Shown: one piece after another, positions 22,730-31,690 of the stretch
Layout: each line of letters opens with the position of its first letter
How positions within the stretch are numbered: position 1 is the first letter of the stretch
Assembly: GCF_902686445.1 (NCBI RefSeq)
Contig: NC_062213.1
Span: 56,741,268-56,805,267 of the forward strand
Source of the DNA: Sciurus carolinensis
Taxonomy: Eukaryota > Chordata > Mammalia > Rodentia > Sciuridae
Direction of reading: 5' to 3'
DNA: 64,000 nucleotides
Position numbers and translations under genes: made by a program
The notes under the pieces: generated by a model
Seen by the model: only the letters and a program-made list of their open reading frames with translations
Database searches by the model: none
Told to the model about the DNA's origin: nothing

Positions 22730-22960
22730 GATTTTTAAAACACATTTTTCATCCTTTCTAGCTATTTGTGCCAGAAGACTTAACTAGCTACTATGCCACT
22801 GTTTGAAGCAAGCTATTGGGACTTTCTCTTAACAGGATCACATGTACCTCTCCCTTGCTCCACTTGCTTTAATGGCTTCCCATCATGTGTATGCTGAGAT
22901 TCAGTATTCCTAACATAACCTATAAAATCTCAAATGGTCTGACTCATGCCTCACCCTTGG
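22730..22960 (+). mobile_element. L2 LINE fragment
   Basis: 'TTAATGGCTTCCCATCATGTG', 'ATTCAGTATTCCTAACATAACCTATAAAATCTCAAATGGTCTGACTCATGCCTC' follows the L2 block 'AATGGCTCCCCATT...CATGATCTGGCCCCTGCC'. Confidence 0.65.
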
Positions 22961-23460
22961 AGGAGAAAATGTGCACCAGACCAGCTAAATTAACAAAGAA
23001 GACTTTATTCAAGACTATTGCATTAGAGGAGAGGAGAGAATTCAGCTCAGTTGAAGTAAAAGTCAGGAGAGTTTTAAGTGCTGGGCTGAGCTAGTGAAAA
23101 GTACTGAGGACATTAAGGGAAAGGTTGGTTAGTGTGATTAGGCCATCTCTTTGGTGCCTTCCTGAAATTAGACTTCTACTCTTCCCCTGTCGCAGGGAGT
23201 TAGGAACTCAATCTTCATTGACAGCATTTCTAAAGGTTGGATCCCAGGACCTTGAGAAAGACATTTTTTAGATTACATAAGATTTACATTTCAGAGACTC
23301 TGAGAAGGAATTTACAGTTGCAAGTTTTCTAAAATAAATGTTCTAAGAAAAAGGAGGTCAGAGGCCTATCATCAAGATGAAACCTGTCTAAAGGTCAACT
23401 ATGTTCAGGAGAATATTAACGTTCTCAGTCACTCTTCATCTGTGGTTCAACCTTACAGGA
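22961..23460 (-). mobile_element. Possible LTR-like insertion, antisense, unresolved
   Basis: Interrupts the L2 fragment. It starts with TGGAGGAG and ends with CTTACA. Near its left side it has 'GACTTTATTCAAGAC', the reverse of a typical LTR polyadenylation region. No duplication of flanking bases was found and no family recognised. Confidence 0.3.
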
Positions 23461-23654
23461 CTTTTTTTGTCCCCCACCCAAGTTTTCTTTGCAAATCTTG
23501 TTATTTATCTTCTATTTCTATTAATGATTTGTGTATCTTCTTGAATGTCATTTCCTAGAATTTCTTTTCTAACACAACAATTTAAATTAGGTGACCCTGA
23601 TTTGGGTATAGATATTCAGACAATTAATTATGAATTATTTATTAAAGATTTCTT

Positions 23655-23745
23655 ATTTAGATATATACTCAGTGAAGACAAGGATCATCTTTATTTGTCC
23701 AGAATGTAGCATACTACCTGACATGTGGAAGGCATAAAATTATTT
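23655..23745 (+). mobile_element. L2 LINE 3' terminal fragment
   Basis: 'GTGAAGACAAGGATCATCTTTATTTGTCCAGAATGTAGCATACTACCTGACATG' follows the L2 3' end (GAGGGCAGGGAC..., CCCAGCACCTAGCACAGTGCCTGGCACAT). Confidence 0.5.
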
Positions 23746-24389
23746 TTTATTAGAAAGAGACTCAAATGTCATGACCTTGGCCAGGTTGTCAAGGTCAGCA
23801 ACAACATCCCTAAGTTGTGTTGATTTGTACCCTTGGTATGATGTGATGAGAATAGCCCTTTATCCCTGAAGTCTTCATTCCCACGATTATAACCCCAGTC
23901 TAATTGCAAAAAAACCTCAATCAAATCTCAATTAAGGGATACTCTACAATATAATGGTATTGTACTCCTCAAAATTATCAATGTCATCAAATAAAGTATG
24001 AGAAACTTCATAGCAAAGAGGACAACTACATACAATATACTATCCTGGATGGAATCCTAAGACAGAAAAAGGACATTGGGTTAAAATCAAAGAAATCCCA
24101 ATAAAGCAGGGACTTTAGTTAACAACACAGCATCAATACTGACTCATTAAGTATAACATACGTATCATTCTAAATTAAGATGCTCATATTAGAGAAAATT
24201 AGGTATAGGCTATACCAAAATTATCTGAACTATTTTTGTAATTTTATGTAAATTTAAAATTATTCTGAACTGAAAGGTTTATTTTTAAAACTGAATTTAA
24301 TTTCCTTCACATAAATTTTTAGTGAGCACATTCCTGTGCCCTGGAGATATAGAAGGATTATAAGTTATTTGAACTGGAATGGGGTTTAA
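23746..24389. other. No gene or recognised repeat
   Basis: AT-rich unique-looking DNA with nothing supportable. Confidence 0.45.
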
Positions 24390-24545
24390 GAATCTCATGG
24401 TCTCATTTTTTCATTTTATTCATGAAGAATCTAAGGTACAAGGGCATTAAATGACTTTCTCAAGATCATTTAGCCATCAAGTGCAATATTTAGGACTGAA
24501 CCATAGATAACTTTGCTCTCTGTCTGGTATTCTTCTTGACACAAC
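24390..24545 (-). mobile_element. MIR SINE, antisense
   Basis: 'TTCATTTTATTCATGAAGAATCTAAGGTACAAGGGCATTAAATGACTTTCTCAAGATCATTTAGCCATCAAGTGC' is the reverse of the MIR core, followed by 'GGTATTCTTCTTGAC'. Confidence 0.7.
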
Positions 24546-25076
24546 TTCCTGCCCCCTGGATAAAATATAATCCCTTGAAGAAATAAAGTTTGAACCAATT
24601 CATAAAATGCTGTAAATGCAATGGCTGCCTAGCAACTTATATTTTTGACAAGCCCTTCTACGTTGATTTCAAGCAATGTCTCGAAAAGCCAAATTTAGAT
24701 GTCTATACCATCTCTCTTGGACTTATTTTGTAAAGGGATGGTTAAATTGCCCAAGTAATGGAAAACCTGATCAAGCTGGCTAAAGGAAACAAGAAAATTT
24801 TATCTTATGTAGCAACCTATTTATAGGTAGCATGGCTCATGGTTCCTGGGTTAGTTCATTTAGTGGAACCAGGAGAACTTTACTGGAAGCTTGAACATCT
24901 GACATCCCCATTTCATTGGCCATAATTGTACTAAAAGTCACTTGTAAAGTGGTTGTTAGCAAAGGGAATGCAATTATCATAATTTGTTTAGGTCAGTTAA
25001 AATTCAACTCTTGGCCCCAGGGAGAAGCTTAAACTTCAACATTTCTTCTGTTATATGACCACTTATGTATAGTATG
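24546..25076. other. No gene or recognised repeat
   Basis: Nothing supportable beyond AT-rich unique-looking DNA. Confidence 0.45.
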
Positions 25077-25097
25077 CATACATGCATACACACACAA

Positions 25098-25130
<33 letters not shown>

Positions 25131-25138
25131 CACACACT
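25077..25138. repeat. (CA)n microsatellite, imperfect
   Basis: CA run interrupted by AAAC variants and preceded by CATACATG units; adjacent ATAT-rich DNA. Confidence 0.95.
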
Positions 25139-25339
25139 TTCTCTCCCTTTATATATATTAATTTATACTACATATTACTTCATATAACCATACAACTCTT
25201 TCTGTAAAAACCACATGTAACTACATATAAAATTACAACTATAACTATATGTGCACATACTCACAGCTATGTGGTTCTGGTTGTATTATAGCAATCCAGA
25301 ATAATTGTGTGAGATAAAAAAATAACATTTATCACAATA

Positions 25340-25560
25340 GGTGCTTTGTAGGTTTAACTAAAATGTTGCCATGGAAATTAATTATCTGTAGGGTAAATGG
25401 AATAATTTCATTTTCGATAAAAATTGAGTCAATAAAAATTGCATTTAAACTGATGTATTAATGAACCATTAATTCCTGGTTCACAAAAATATGCTAATGA
25501 AGATTTGTTGTGATAAATTAACCCAAAGAAAAAGTTAGTTCATTAACAATTAAAATGAAT
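25340..25560. promoter_or_regulatory. Candidate regulatory patch with RFX X-box-like motif
   Basis: 'GTTGCCATGGAAAT' at 25365-25378 is close to the RFX-factor X-box palindrome (GTTGCCATGGCAAC). It sits in a TAAT/ATTA-rich patch ('AATTAATTAT', 'CCATTAATTCC', 'ATATGCTAATGAAG') with no recognised repeat. Only the motifs are seen; function is inferred. Confidence 0.25.
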
Positions 25561-25571
25561 ATAAACATCGT

Positions 25572-25830
25572 ACTTAAAAGTATGGGCTCTGCAGCCTAAT
25601 TGCCTAGATTCAAATCTTATCTCTGGCAAATAATAGCTATGTATCCTGTGACCAATTGCTTAACCTCTCTGCCATTCTTTTTGTCATATGATAAAAGAAC
25701 CTAATAATAGTATCTACCTTACAGGATGGTTGTGGACATGAAATAAGGTAATACATGAAAAGTGCTTAGAACAGTTCCTGGAACAGAGTTAGTCATCAAT
25801 ATATGCTTGTCATTATTGCTATAATTTAGT
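25572..25830 (+). mobile_element. MIR SINE, near full length
   Basis: Complete order from 'AGTATGGGCTCTGCAGCCTAATTGCC' (tRNA-like B-box) through 'GTGACCAATTGCTTAACCTCTCTGCC', 'ACAGGATGGTTGTGGACATGAAATAAGG' and 'AGTGCTTAGAACAGTTCCTGGAACAG' to the L2-like tail 'CATTATTGCTAT'. Length is near the family's usual 260 bases. This is the best preserved MIR in the window. Confidence 0.92.
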
Positions 25831-26098
25831 GATATGTCCACTGAGATATTTATACTGACTGTTGTATTATGCCTACATATTTTATATAGTTTAATTTACT
25901 TACTGACCAAACTCAAAATTATCTAGAAAAATGAATCCTAAAATATTTAAAATTGTTTTTAATTCCATGAATTTCAATGAGGCAATGTTTCAGAAGCTGG
26001 AAAAATAATACAAATACTAATTAGCAAATGGATATGGGCTTTAATACATTAAAATTACATTGGTTACATTAGGAGTGTGCTCCCTGTGGCGTATTCAT

Positions 26099-26188
26099 CC
26101 AAAATGGGATGCTAAAAAACAAAAAAACAACAACAAAAAAAGAGGATTATGGGAAAAAAAAAAAAAAAAAAACCAAAATGGGATGCTA
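26099..26188. repeat. TSD-flanked A-rich mini-insertion
   Basis: The 16-base string 'CCAAAATGGGATGCTA' occurs at 26099-26114 and again, identical, at 26173-26188. Between them lie 58 bases: an AAAAC/CAACAA-rich part, a short 'GAGGATTATGGG' core and a terminal A19-type run. This is the signature of an extremely truncated L1-mediated insertion. Confidence 0.85.
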
Positions 26189-26649
26189 TCAAATTCCCAG
26201 CATCTCTTTACTGCCTTTGAGTATCAGTGATCTCTATAGGCTTTATGGGAGAGAATTAAGGGGCATTTAGGAAGACAGGATGGCTGCAATTGAATCACAG
26301 CACATACAGTACTGGGAATGTGGGAATGCAGGTGCACATAATTGCCATGCACACAGGTAGAAGGTAAGCAGGGGCCACAATGCTGCTTTACAGTCCTGCT
26401 TTGGAAACTGGTTCCTACCTCACCTGCTGGGCACAAGTGCTGCTGCCCTGATTTGGTCCTTAGACCTGTGTTTACCAGCATATTTGCTGGAGGCTGCTGA
26501 CAGCAGTGCATCAAGAGACCGATGGCAAGGCAAGTAGTGATAAGAGTGCTGGCGTTTTCTGATAATCACACAAGAACTTTGCTACAAGGATTTCATGCTC
26601 CAGGGTTAGACAGATGGGGGCTACCATCCCAGCAGATGTGCAGGCAGGA
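26189..26649. other. No gene or recognised repeat
   Basis: GC-balanced stretch with two overlapping minus-strand open frames (26224-26514 and 26511-26741). Neither has a recognisable domain, and the second overlaps a MIR. Confidence 0.4.
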
Positions 26650-26860
26650 ATTCTGACCCTGCTCCAAACTGCCTGGGTTGGAATCCCAGCTCCACCTACC
26701 CCTTCGTAGCTGCAGATAGACCTTGGCAAATCATTTGGCATATCTGTGGCTCGATTTCCTCCTCTGATTTAAAAAAAAAATTATACTTACATAATGTGGT
26801 TGCTCTGATAGATAAGTAATAGCTATGCATTTCTATATCTCTCATAACTATCTATCATTG
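26650..26860 (+). mobile_element. MIR SINE
   Basis: 'CTGCCTGGGTTGGAATCCCAGCTCCACCTACC', 'GCTGCAGATAGACCTTGGCAAATCATTTGGC' and 'TTTCCTCCTCTGATTT' follow the sense MIR core. An A10 run at about 26769 replaces the AAAATGGG block. Confidence 0.8.
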
Positions 26861-28423
26861 CTGATATTAATGTCTGGCACAATCTAAGCATCTGGTATTT
26901 ATTGTATTTATTTCTATGAATGCTCTCATCACATTTCCATTTCTCCCAGAAGGCTCAAAGAAGATGAGGTTTTCAGAGTGCTGGGATCTTACAGGCCCTC
27001 TCCCAGACAAGGTAGGCTAGGTGAAATACTGCTGAGTTACCTAATTAAGTGGAGTCTTCCACAGATCTAATGAATGCTACCCTCTTCAAGGCTATCTCCA
27101 TCAGGTTCTTGTGGTCTCTCTTGAAATATAAGGCAGAACTATATTTAAATCGGGCATTTAATCATGGGGAGATGTAATCAGAAAACCTGACTTGTGTCAA
27201 GGCTGCCACCTGACTGACTCAGGCAGCATTCTAATTAACTGAACTCCTTCACTGGGATCATGGATGGGAAGAGGAAAGCCTGCATTCTCAGTAGGATCAG
27301 TCATAGACTTATTGACTCTACTGTCCAACTTGACCTTTAGGAGAGATACATCAAAGCACGACAGCATGATGAAGTCATCTGTTATTTTCCATAAGTGGAA
27401 TATTTTAAGGTTCGAAATACAATCAGCTTGAAGTAGGCAATTCTAATTGGAGCTTTGTGTTTCCAAGACAAAGAGGTGGGCAAGGCAGACACACAACAAA
27501 TTGACTTTGATTGGCAAGGAACAAATTGACTTTAGTTAATATAAACAAATTGGTTTTGATAATCATAATGCACTTATGCTCATGCAGGAGAGTATGTATT
27601 CATGTAACCATATCTAAAATTAGACACGCCAAATGACCAGGCATTCCTAATCACAAGTACTATAGATATTAAAACAAAATTCCACAGAGCATTTTATGCT
27701 TACACGATTCCTTTTCTAAACTTTATGAATATTGAAGTGAAGACAAAGCTTCTAAGTACCTACTGCTGTAAATGATGACAATCAATCCCTGGAAAGTAGA
27801 TGGGGTCATCTGCAAAGGGGTTAGAAAAGATCAATATGGTCTCCTAGCAACAGACCTGCATGCTGTGAGATCTTACAGTCATCTGAGACCTTTCAATCCC
27901 CCACCTGACCCAACATGCCATGGCAGGGTTATTCTGCATTTCCATAATGCTAATTCAGAGTACATATTTCCCAAAGACAAAGGTGTCTATACTTATCAAA
28001 TAAATATGAGGGGGAATGAGCACCTAATGCAGAATAGAAAGCTAATTAAGTTATATCGGTGGCAAATGAGATTTGATTTGACCTAGATAGTATTACACAA
28101 ACAAAAGTGGAGGCACAAAAATTTCAATGCTATTTCTTAGCAAATTTGAATCACAAAAACAATAAACACAATATAAGAATTGTCAGGCTCTGGAACTGGT
28201 GGTAATTTGTCTTTGTTATTCTAATCACAATTTATCTTTTATGTGATAATAAAATTAATTTTCTAGATACGAAATATCTCTTTATTCTGACCTTAGTTCA
28301 AATTGATTTTTAACTACATATTTTGCTTCCATTTTCTTACACTCTTTTCATTTTAAGTCCATTCATTTCAATTAAGGATAGTAAAGACAAACATAAGAAA
28401 ACAATTATAATACACTGTGGTAT
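26861..28423. other. No gene; short tandem repeat only
   Basis: Unique-looking DNA with a three-copy direct repeat at 27496-27560. The plus-strand open frame of 104 codons at 27772-28086 has no recognisable domain and no Kozak or splice context that supports it. Confidence 0.45.
27496..27560. repeat. Three-copy direct repeat, period about 25
   Basis: 'ACAAATTGACTTTGATT' (27496-27512), 'ACAAATTGACTTTAGTT' (27521-27537) and 'ACAAATTGGTTTTGAT' (27545-27560), separated by 7-8 unrelated bases. Confidence 0.9.
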
Positions 28424-29118
28424 TGTATTATTTCATTTTCTGTTGCTACAGCAAAATACACGAGGCTGGATACTTTATAAAGAAAAGAGATTTATTTAGC
28501 TCACGCTTGTGGAGGCTGACAGTTCAAGTTTGGGAGTACCATCAATTCAGTCTCTGGTGGGGATGAACACATCACCTCATAGCTGATGGCATCATTGTGT
28601 GATTGTGAGAGCACATGAGAGAGAGAGAGGTCACCTGGTGAGGAAACCAGAGAGCATGGAGTGGTCATTTTTGCTCTTTTATTACAGCTCCTGTGTGCAA
28701 ACAAATCAAGATCCCATGAGTGTAGTGCTCAGTGGGCTGCCGGGCAGGCAGATATGGCTCCGCAGGCCCAAAGCTGCCTACGTAGTGCTCTGCCCACGTG
28801 AACTGGCCAGGTGACGGATTGCCGGGCAGGCAGCAGGCAGGCGCTGGGTTTGCCCTGCAGTCTGGCTCTGGCTTCGGGCTGCCTAAGACCAGCAAACCCT
28901 ACGACCTTGTGGGGCTCCTTCCTGGGCGGTCTGATGCAGGACACACCTGAGGGGAAAGGCAAGGAGGCCTGACAGCACCCCCAGCTGTCCCTCTGCCATC
29001 CTAGCCAGCCATTGGTCCACCTGTTAGCCTGTGCTCAGCAGCCATTGACTAATCCGTAGCCCGCGAATTCTAACTGTTCAGTGATTGGCCAGATCGTACT
29101 TAGCCTGGGAAATTCAAC

Positions 29119-29126
29119 TATTTAAG
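29119..29126 (+). promoter_or_regulatory. TATA-like box of the solo LTR promoter
   Basis: TATTTAAG lies about 70 bases upstream of the AATAAA signal and downstream of inverted CCAAT boxes, the usual U3 promoter layout. Confidence 0.6.
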
Positions 29127-29190
29127 CGAAGCTCCCCCGCCATGTTCTCTCTCCAGTGCTTTCTCTCTCTTCAGGGCAGACTGTCTGCTG

Positions 29191-29196
29191 AATAAA
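29191..29196 (+). terminator. LTR polyadenylation signal
   Basis: AATAAA followed by a GT-rich stretch ('CTTGTGTGAGTTCTGG'), as in the R/U5 part of a retroviral LTR. Confidence 0.65.
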
Positions 29197-29609
29197 ATCT
29201 CTTGTGTGAGTTCTGGTCAGAAGTGGTTTGTCTGGGCGCCTTTTCACTTTTCAATGAGAATTACCTCACTCCTTTCCAAGAACAGTGTCCCTCAAACACA
29301 ATTAACTCCCACTATGCTTTACCTCTTAAAGTTGTAAAACATTTCAGGATTTCCATACTGACAACTAAGCTTCCAACACATGACTGGGGACAACTTCAAA
29401 CCATATGGAGACCATAGCAGGTATATACAAAGTACTTGATATAATGCGATCTCAAATGAACATTTTCCCCAGCCTGCCCTAAGAAGGGGAGCTGAGACAA
29501 TACATCTAGGAGATTTGATTTCTGAACATTTTTCATACCTTTTAAGCTTAGTGTCTGGACCAGTATGTCTGGTTTCACATACCAGACCTAAAACTGATGA
29601 GCTGCTTGC

Positions 29610-30043
29610 TGTTATGGTTTAGATGTAAGATGTCCCCCCAGAACCTCATGTGTGAGGCAATGTAAGAAAGTTCCGAGGTGAAATGATTGGGTTAGGGGAG
29701 TCCTAACCTAATAAGTGCATTATTACTCCACTGATAGGGATTAACTTGGTGGTAACTACTGACAGGTAGAGTGTGGCTGGAAAGAGTAGGCCACTGGGGA
29801 CCGGGCCTTTGGGGTTTATGTTTTGTCCCTGATGAGCAGAGCTCTCTCTCTTTTTGCTTCTTATTCCTGAGCTGCTTTCCTCCTTCCACCATGAAGTTCT
29901 GCCTCACCTAGGTCCCAGACTGATGGAGTTGACTGTCTTTGAATTGACACCTCTTAACTGTGAGCTCCATTATAAACTTTACTTCCTCTACATTGTTCTT
30001 GTTATATCTTTTGGTCACAATAATGAAAAAGTTGACTAAAACA
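29610..30043 (+). mobile_element. MaLR-type solo LTR with 5-bp target duplication
   Basis: Starts TGTTATGG and ends TAAAACA, with identical CTTGC on both sides (29605-29609 and 30044-30048). Same family as 21812-22246 (434 versus 435 bases): 'GTCCCCCCAGAACCTCATGTG', 'GGGATTAACTTGGTGGTAAC', 'GAGTGTGGCTGG', 'GGGTTTATGTTTTGTCCC'. The AATAAA-type signal has decayed. It sits directly upstream of a MIR 3' part. Confidence 0.9.
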
Positions 30044-30048
30044 CTTGC

Positions 30049-30230
30049 CTAGGTAAACTACTCAACATCTGGATGCCTCAGTTTCCTCATCTATATATTG
30101 GGGGTAACAATTTTTTTAAGTATTAAATGAAGAAAGACAGAGTGTGAGTGTGCTTATCAGAATAGTTGGCATGTAGGTAGTGCAATGAGTTTTAGATTCT
30201 GTGATTATTCTTAGGGATAATTGCTTTGAC
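30049..30230 (+). mobile_element. MIR SINE 3' part
   Basis: 'ACTACTCAACATCTGGATGCCTCAGTTTCCTCATCTATATATTGGGGGTAACAAT' is the MIR core downstream of the B-box. The 5' part is missing, possibly displaced by the LTR just upstream. Confidence 0.75.
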
Positions 30231-31089
30231 AAATGCTAATTTCATTAATTAATTCAGTGAATATTTCCTGGGAGTCTTCTGTGTCAGATGATGCTCTAAG
30301 TTCTATAGCAGCAAGTGTGAGAAATTTTCCTATTTTTATGAAGGTTACTTCCTGAGATTGAGGCTATTCATTTCTGATATAGACAACTGGAAACCTGAAA
30401 TTTCAGGTTTCTAGAATGAGCAAATAATACAAAGAAAGTTTTAAGTAGGGGTGGTAGTGTTTACACTTTCTACCAATTTCATTTTGCTCCAAAGAAAGGA
30501 TTTGAGAAGTGCAATGATAGCTACAGGTCAATGTTATTCAACCTTGTGTAGAGGTCATTGCTTATATGACATGATTTGAAAGGCATTGTTGAAAGACCTC
30601 AGGATTCCAAATCTTTCTTTAACCTGTTATTATTAGAACTTCATTAGTATGGGTTAAAATTCTTGGAACTCACTTTTAGTACTTATGTTGTTCAAGACAG
30701 AATGACAAAAATGAAATCTTCATTATTGGTACAGGCAGAAATAAGTCCACCAAATATTAATAAGGCTGATGCTTAGAAAGTTATGGAGCATAACAGGAGA
30801 AACCAGTTGGAATGAGATTAGAGTTGAAGCAAAGAATAGAAGAAGGAATAACTATACCTAAGGGTGGAAGGCTCTTTGGGGGTCTTGATGCTAAGGCTGC
30901 TGGATAGCCTGAGGTGGGCCCGAGAGTTGCAGGGATCTGGAGAGAGGGGAGGTAGGACACTTGCAAAGCATAGGATGCACTCCTCACCACTCTTTCTAAT
31001 TACAGGTGTAAAAGACCGGCAAGAGAAAGAGCATGTACCTTTGTTTCTTATAACAGAAAGATGAGATGGATTCTAGTTCTCTTTTTTTA
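30231..31089. other. No gene; possible ancient repeat near 30265
   Basis: 'TTCAGTGAATATTTCCTGGGAGTCTTCTGTGTCAG' resembles an old mammalian repeat (ATTTATTGAGCACCTACTATGTGCCAG). Remainder unassigned. Confidence 0.35.
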
Positions 31090-31260
31090 TTGACTCTGTT
31101 ATCTTGAGAAGGTCCTCTGAGCCTCAGTGTCTGCACCTCTAAAATGGAGTTGACATCCCTTGGAATACTGTCACATGGGTCACATGAGATAATATGTATT
31201 GAGTTTAGCTCATACAATGGGCACACAATACATTAAATAACAATGGCAGTGATAGTGATT
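31090..31260 (+). mobile_element. MIR SINE
   Basis: 'CTTGAGAAGGTCCTCTGAGCCTCAGTGTCTGCACCTCTAAAATGGAGTTGACA' and 'CACATGAGATAATATGTATTGAGTTTAGC' follow the MIR 3' half. Confidence 0.75.
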
Positions 31261-31342
31261 TTTATATCATTATCTTAGAGCACAAATGCCCATAAGACAG
31301 GAAGGGAAGAGGAGCTGTTTTTCTCATGCTATTATAGTACCT

Positions 31343-31690
31343 GTGCAGTTAACTGGATGCTTATATCACTCTCAAATTCATACGTTGAAATACCCCTAAA
31401 ATGATGGAATTAAGAGGTGGAATCTTTGGGAGGTGATTTTGTGACAAGAGAGGAGCCCTCAGGAATGGTTACTGTGTTTTTATGACACCAGAGAGTTCCT
31501 TAGCCCTTTCCATCATCTGAGGACACAGATAGAATTGGTTGATTATGAGGAAGTGAACCTCACCAGACTCTAGATTTGCTGTCTCCTTGATCTTGAATTT
31601 TTCAGCTTCCAGAACTCTGAGAAATAAATTCCTGTTGTTTGTTCTATCTAGTCTATGATAATTTGTTAGAGCAACCTAAACAGATGAAGA
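31343..31690 (+). mobile_element. MLT1-like MaLR LTR
   Basis: 'CTCAAATTCATACGTTGAAATACCCC', 'GAGGTGGAATCTTTGGGAGGTGATT', 'CCAGAACTCTGAGAAATAAATTCCTGTTGTTTG' and 'TTGTTAGAGCAACCTAAACAGATGAAGAC' are in canonical order. Old copy. Confidence 0.8.

Larger units (their letters stand above)
28721..29253 (+). mobile_element. CpG-containing solo retroviral LTR with 5-bp target duplication
   Basis: Starts TGTAGTG and ends TTTTCA, flanked by identical ATGAG (28716-28720 and 29254-29258), so both ends are intact. LTR landmarks in order: two ATTGG (inverted CCAAT) boxes at 29011 and 29084, a TATA-like TATTTAAG at 29119-29126, and AATAAA at 29191-29196 with a GT-rich stretch after it. The 12-base block 'GCCGGGCAGGCA' occurs twice (near 28738 and 28821). 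About 17 CpG sites by eye, far more than the surrounding DNA. No internal retroviral sequence: a solo LTR left by LTR-LTR recombination. Class (ERV1 or ERV3) is not settled. Confidence 0.88.
28424..29418 (-). mobile_element. MaLR-type LTR, antisense, split by a younger LTR
   Basis: The left part (28424-28720: 'TTTCTGTTGCTACAGCAAAATAC', 'GGCTGGATACTTTATAAAGAAAAGAG', 'TTTAGCTCACGC') and right part (29254-29418: 'CAACACATGACTGGGGACAACTTCAAACCATATGGAG') are the two halves of one antisense MaLR LTR. A 533-base LTR with its own target duplication lies between them. Confidence 0.8.

Noticed and set aside
26224..26741. Two adjoining minus-strand open frames of 96 and 76 codons in GC-balanced DNA
   Set aside because: The second overlaps a MIR; neither has a recognisable domain or coding context.
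27772..28086. 104-codon plus-strand open frame in single-copy DNA
   Set aside because: No domain recognised and no exon-like flanks; could be retested with conservation data.
28665..28962. Minus-strand frames with Pro/Ala-rich sequence, considered as an exon or CpG-island promoter
   Set aside because: They lie within the solo LTR at 28721-29253, whose base composition creates them.
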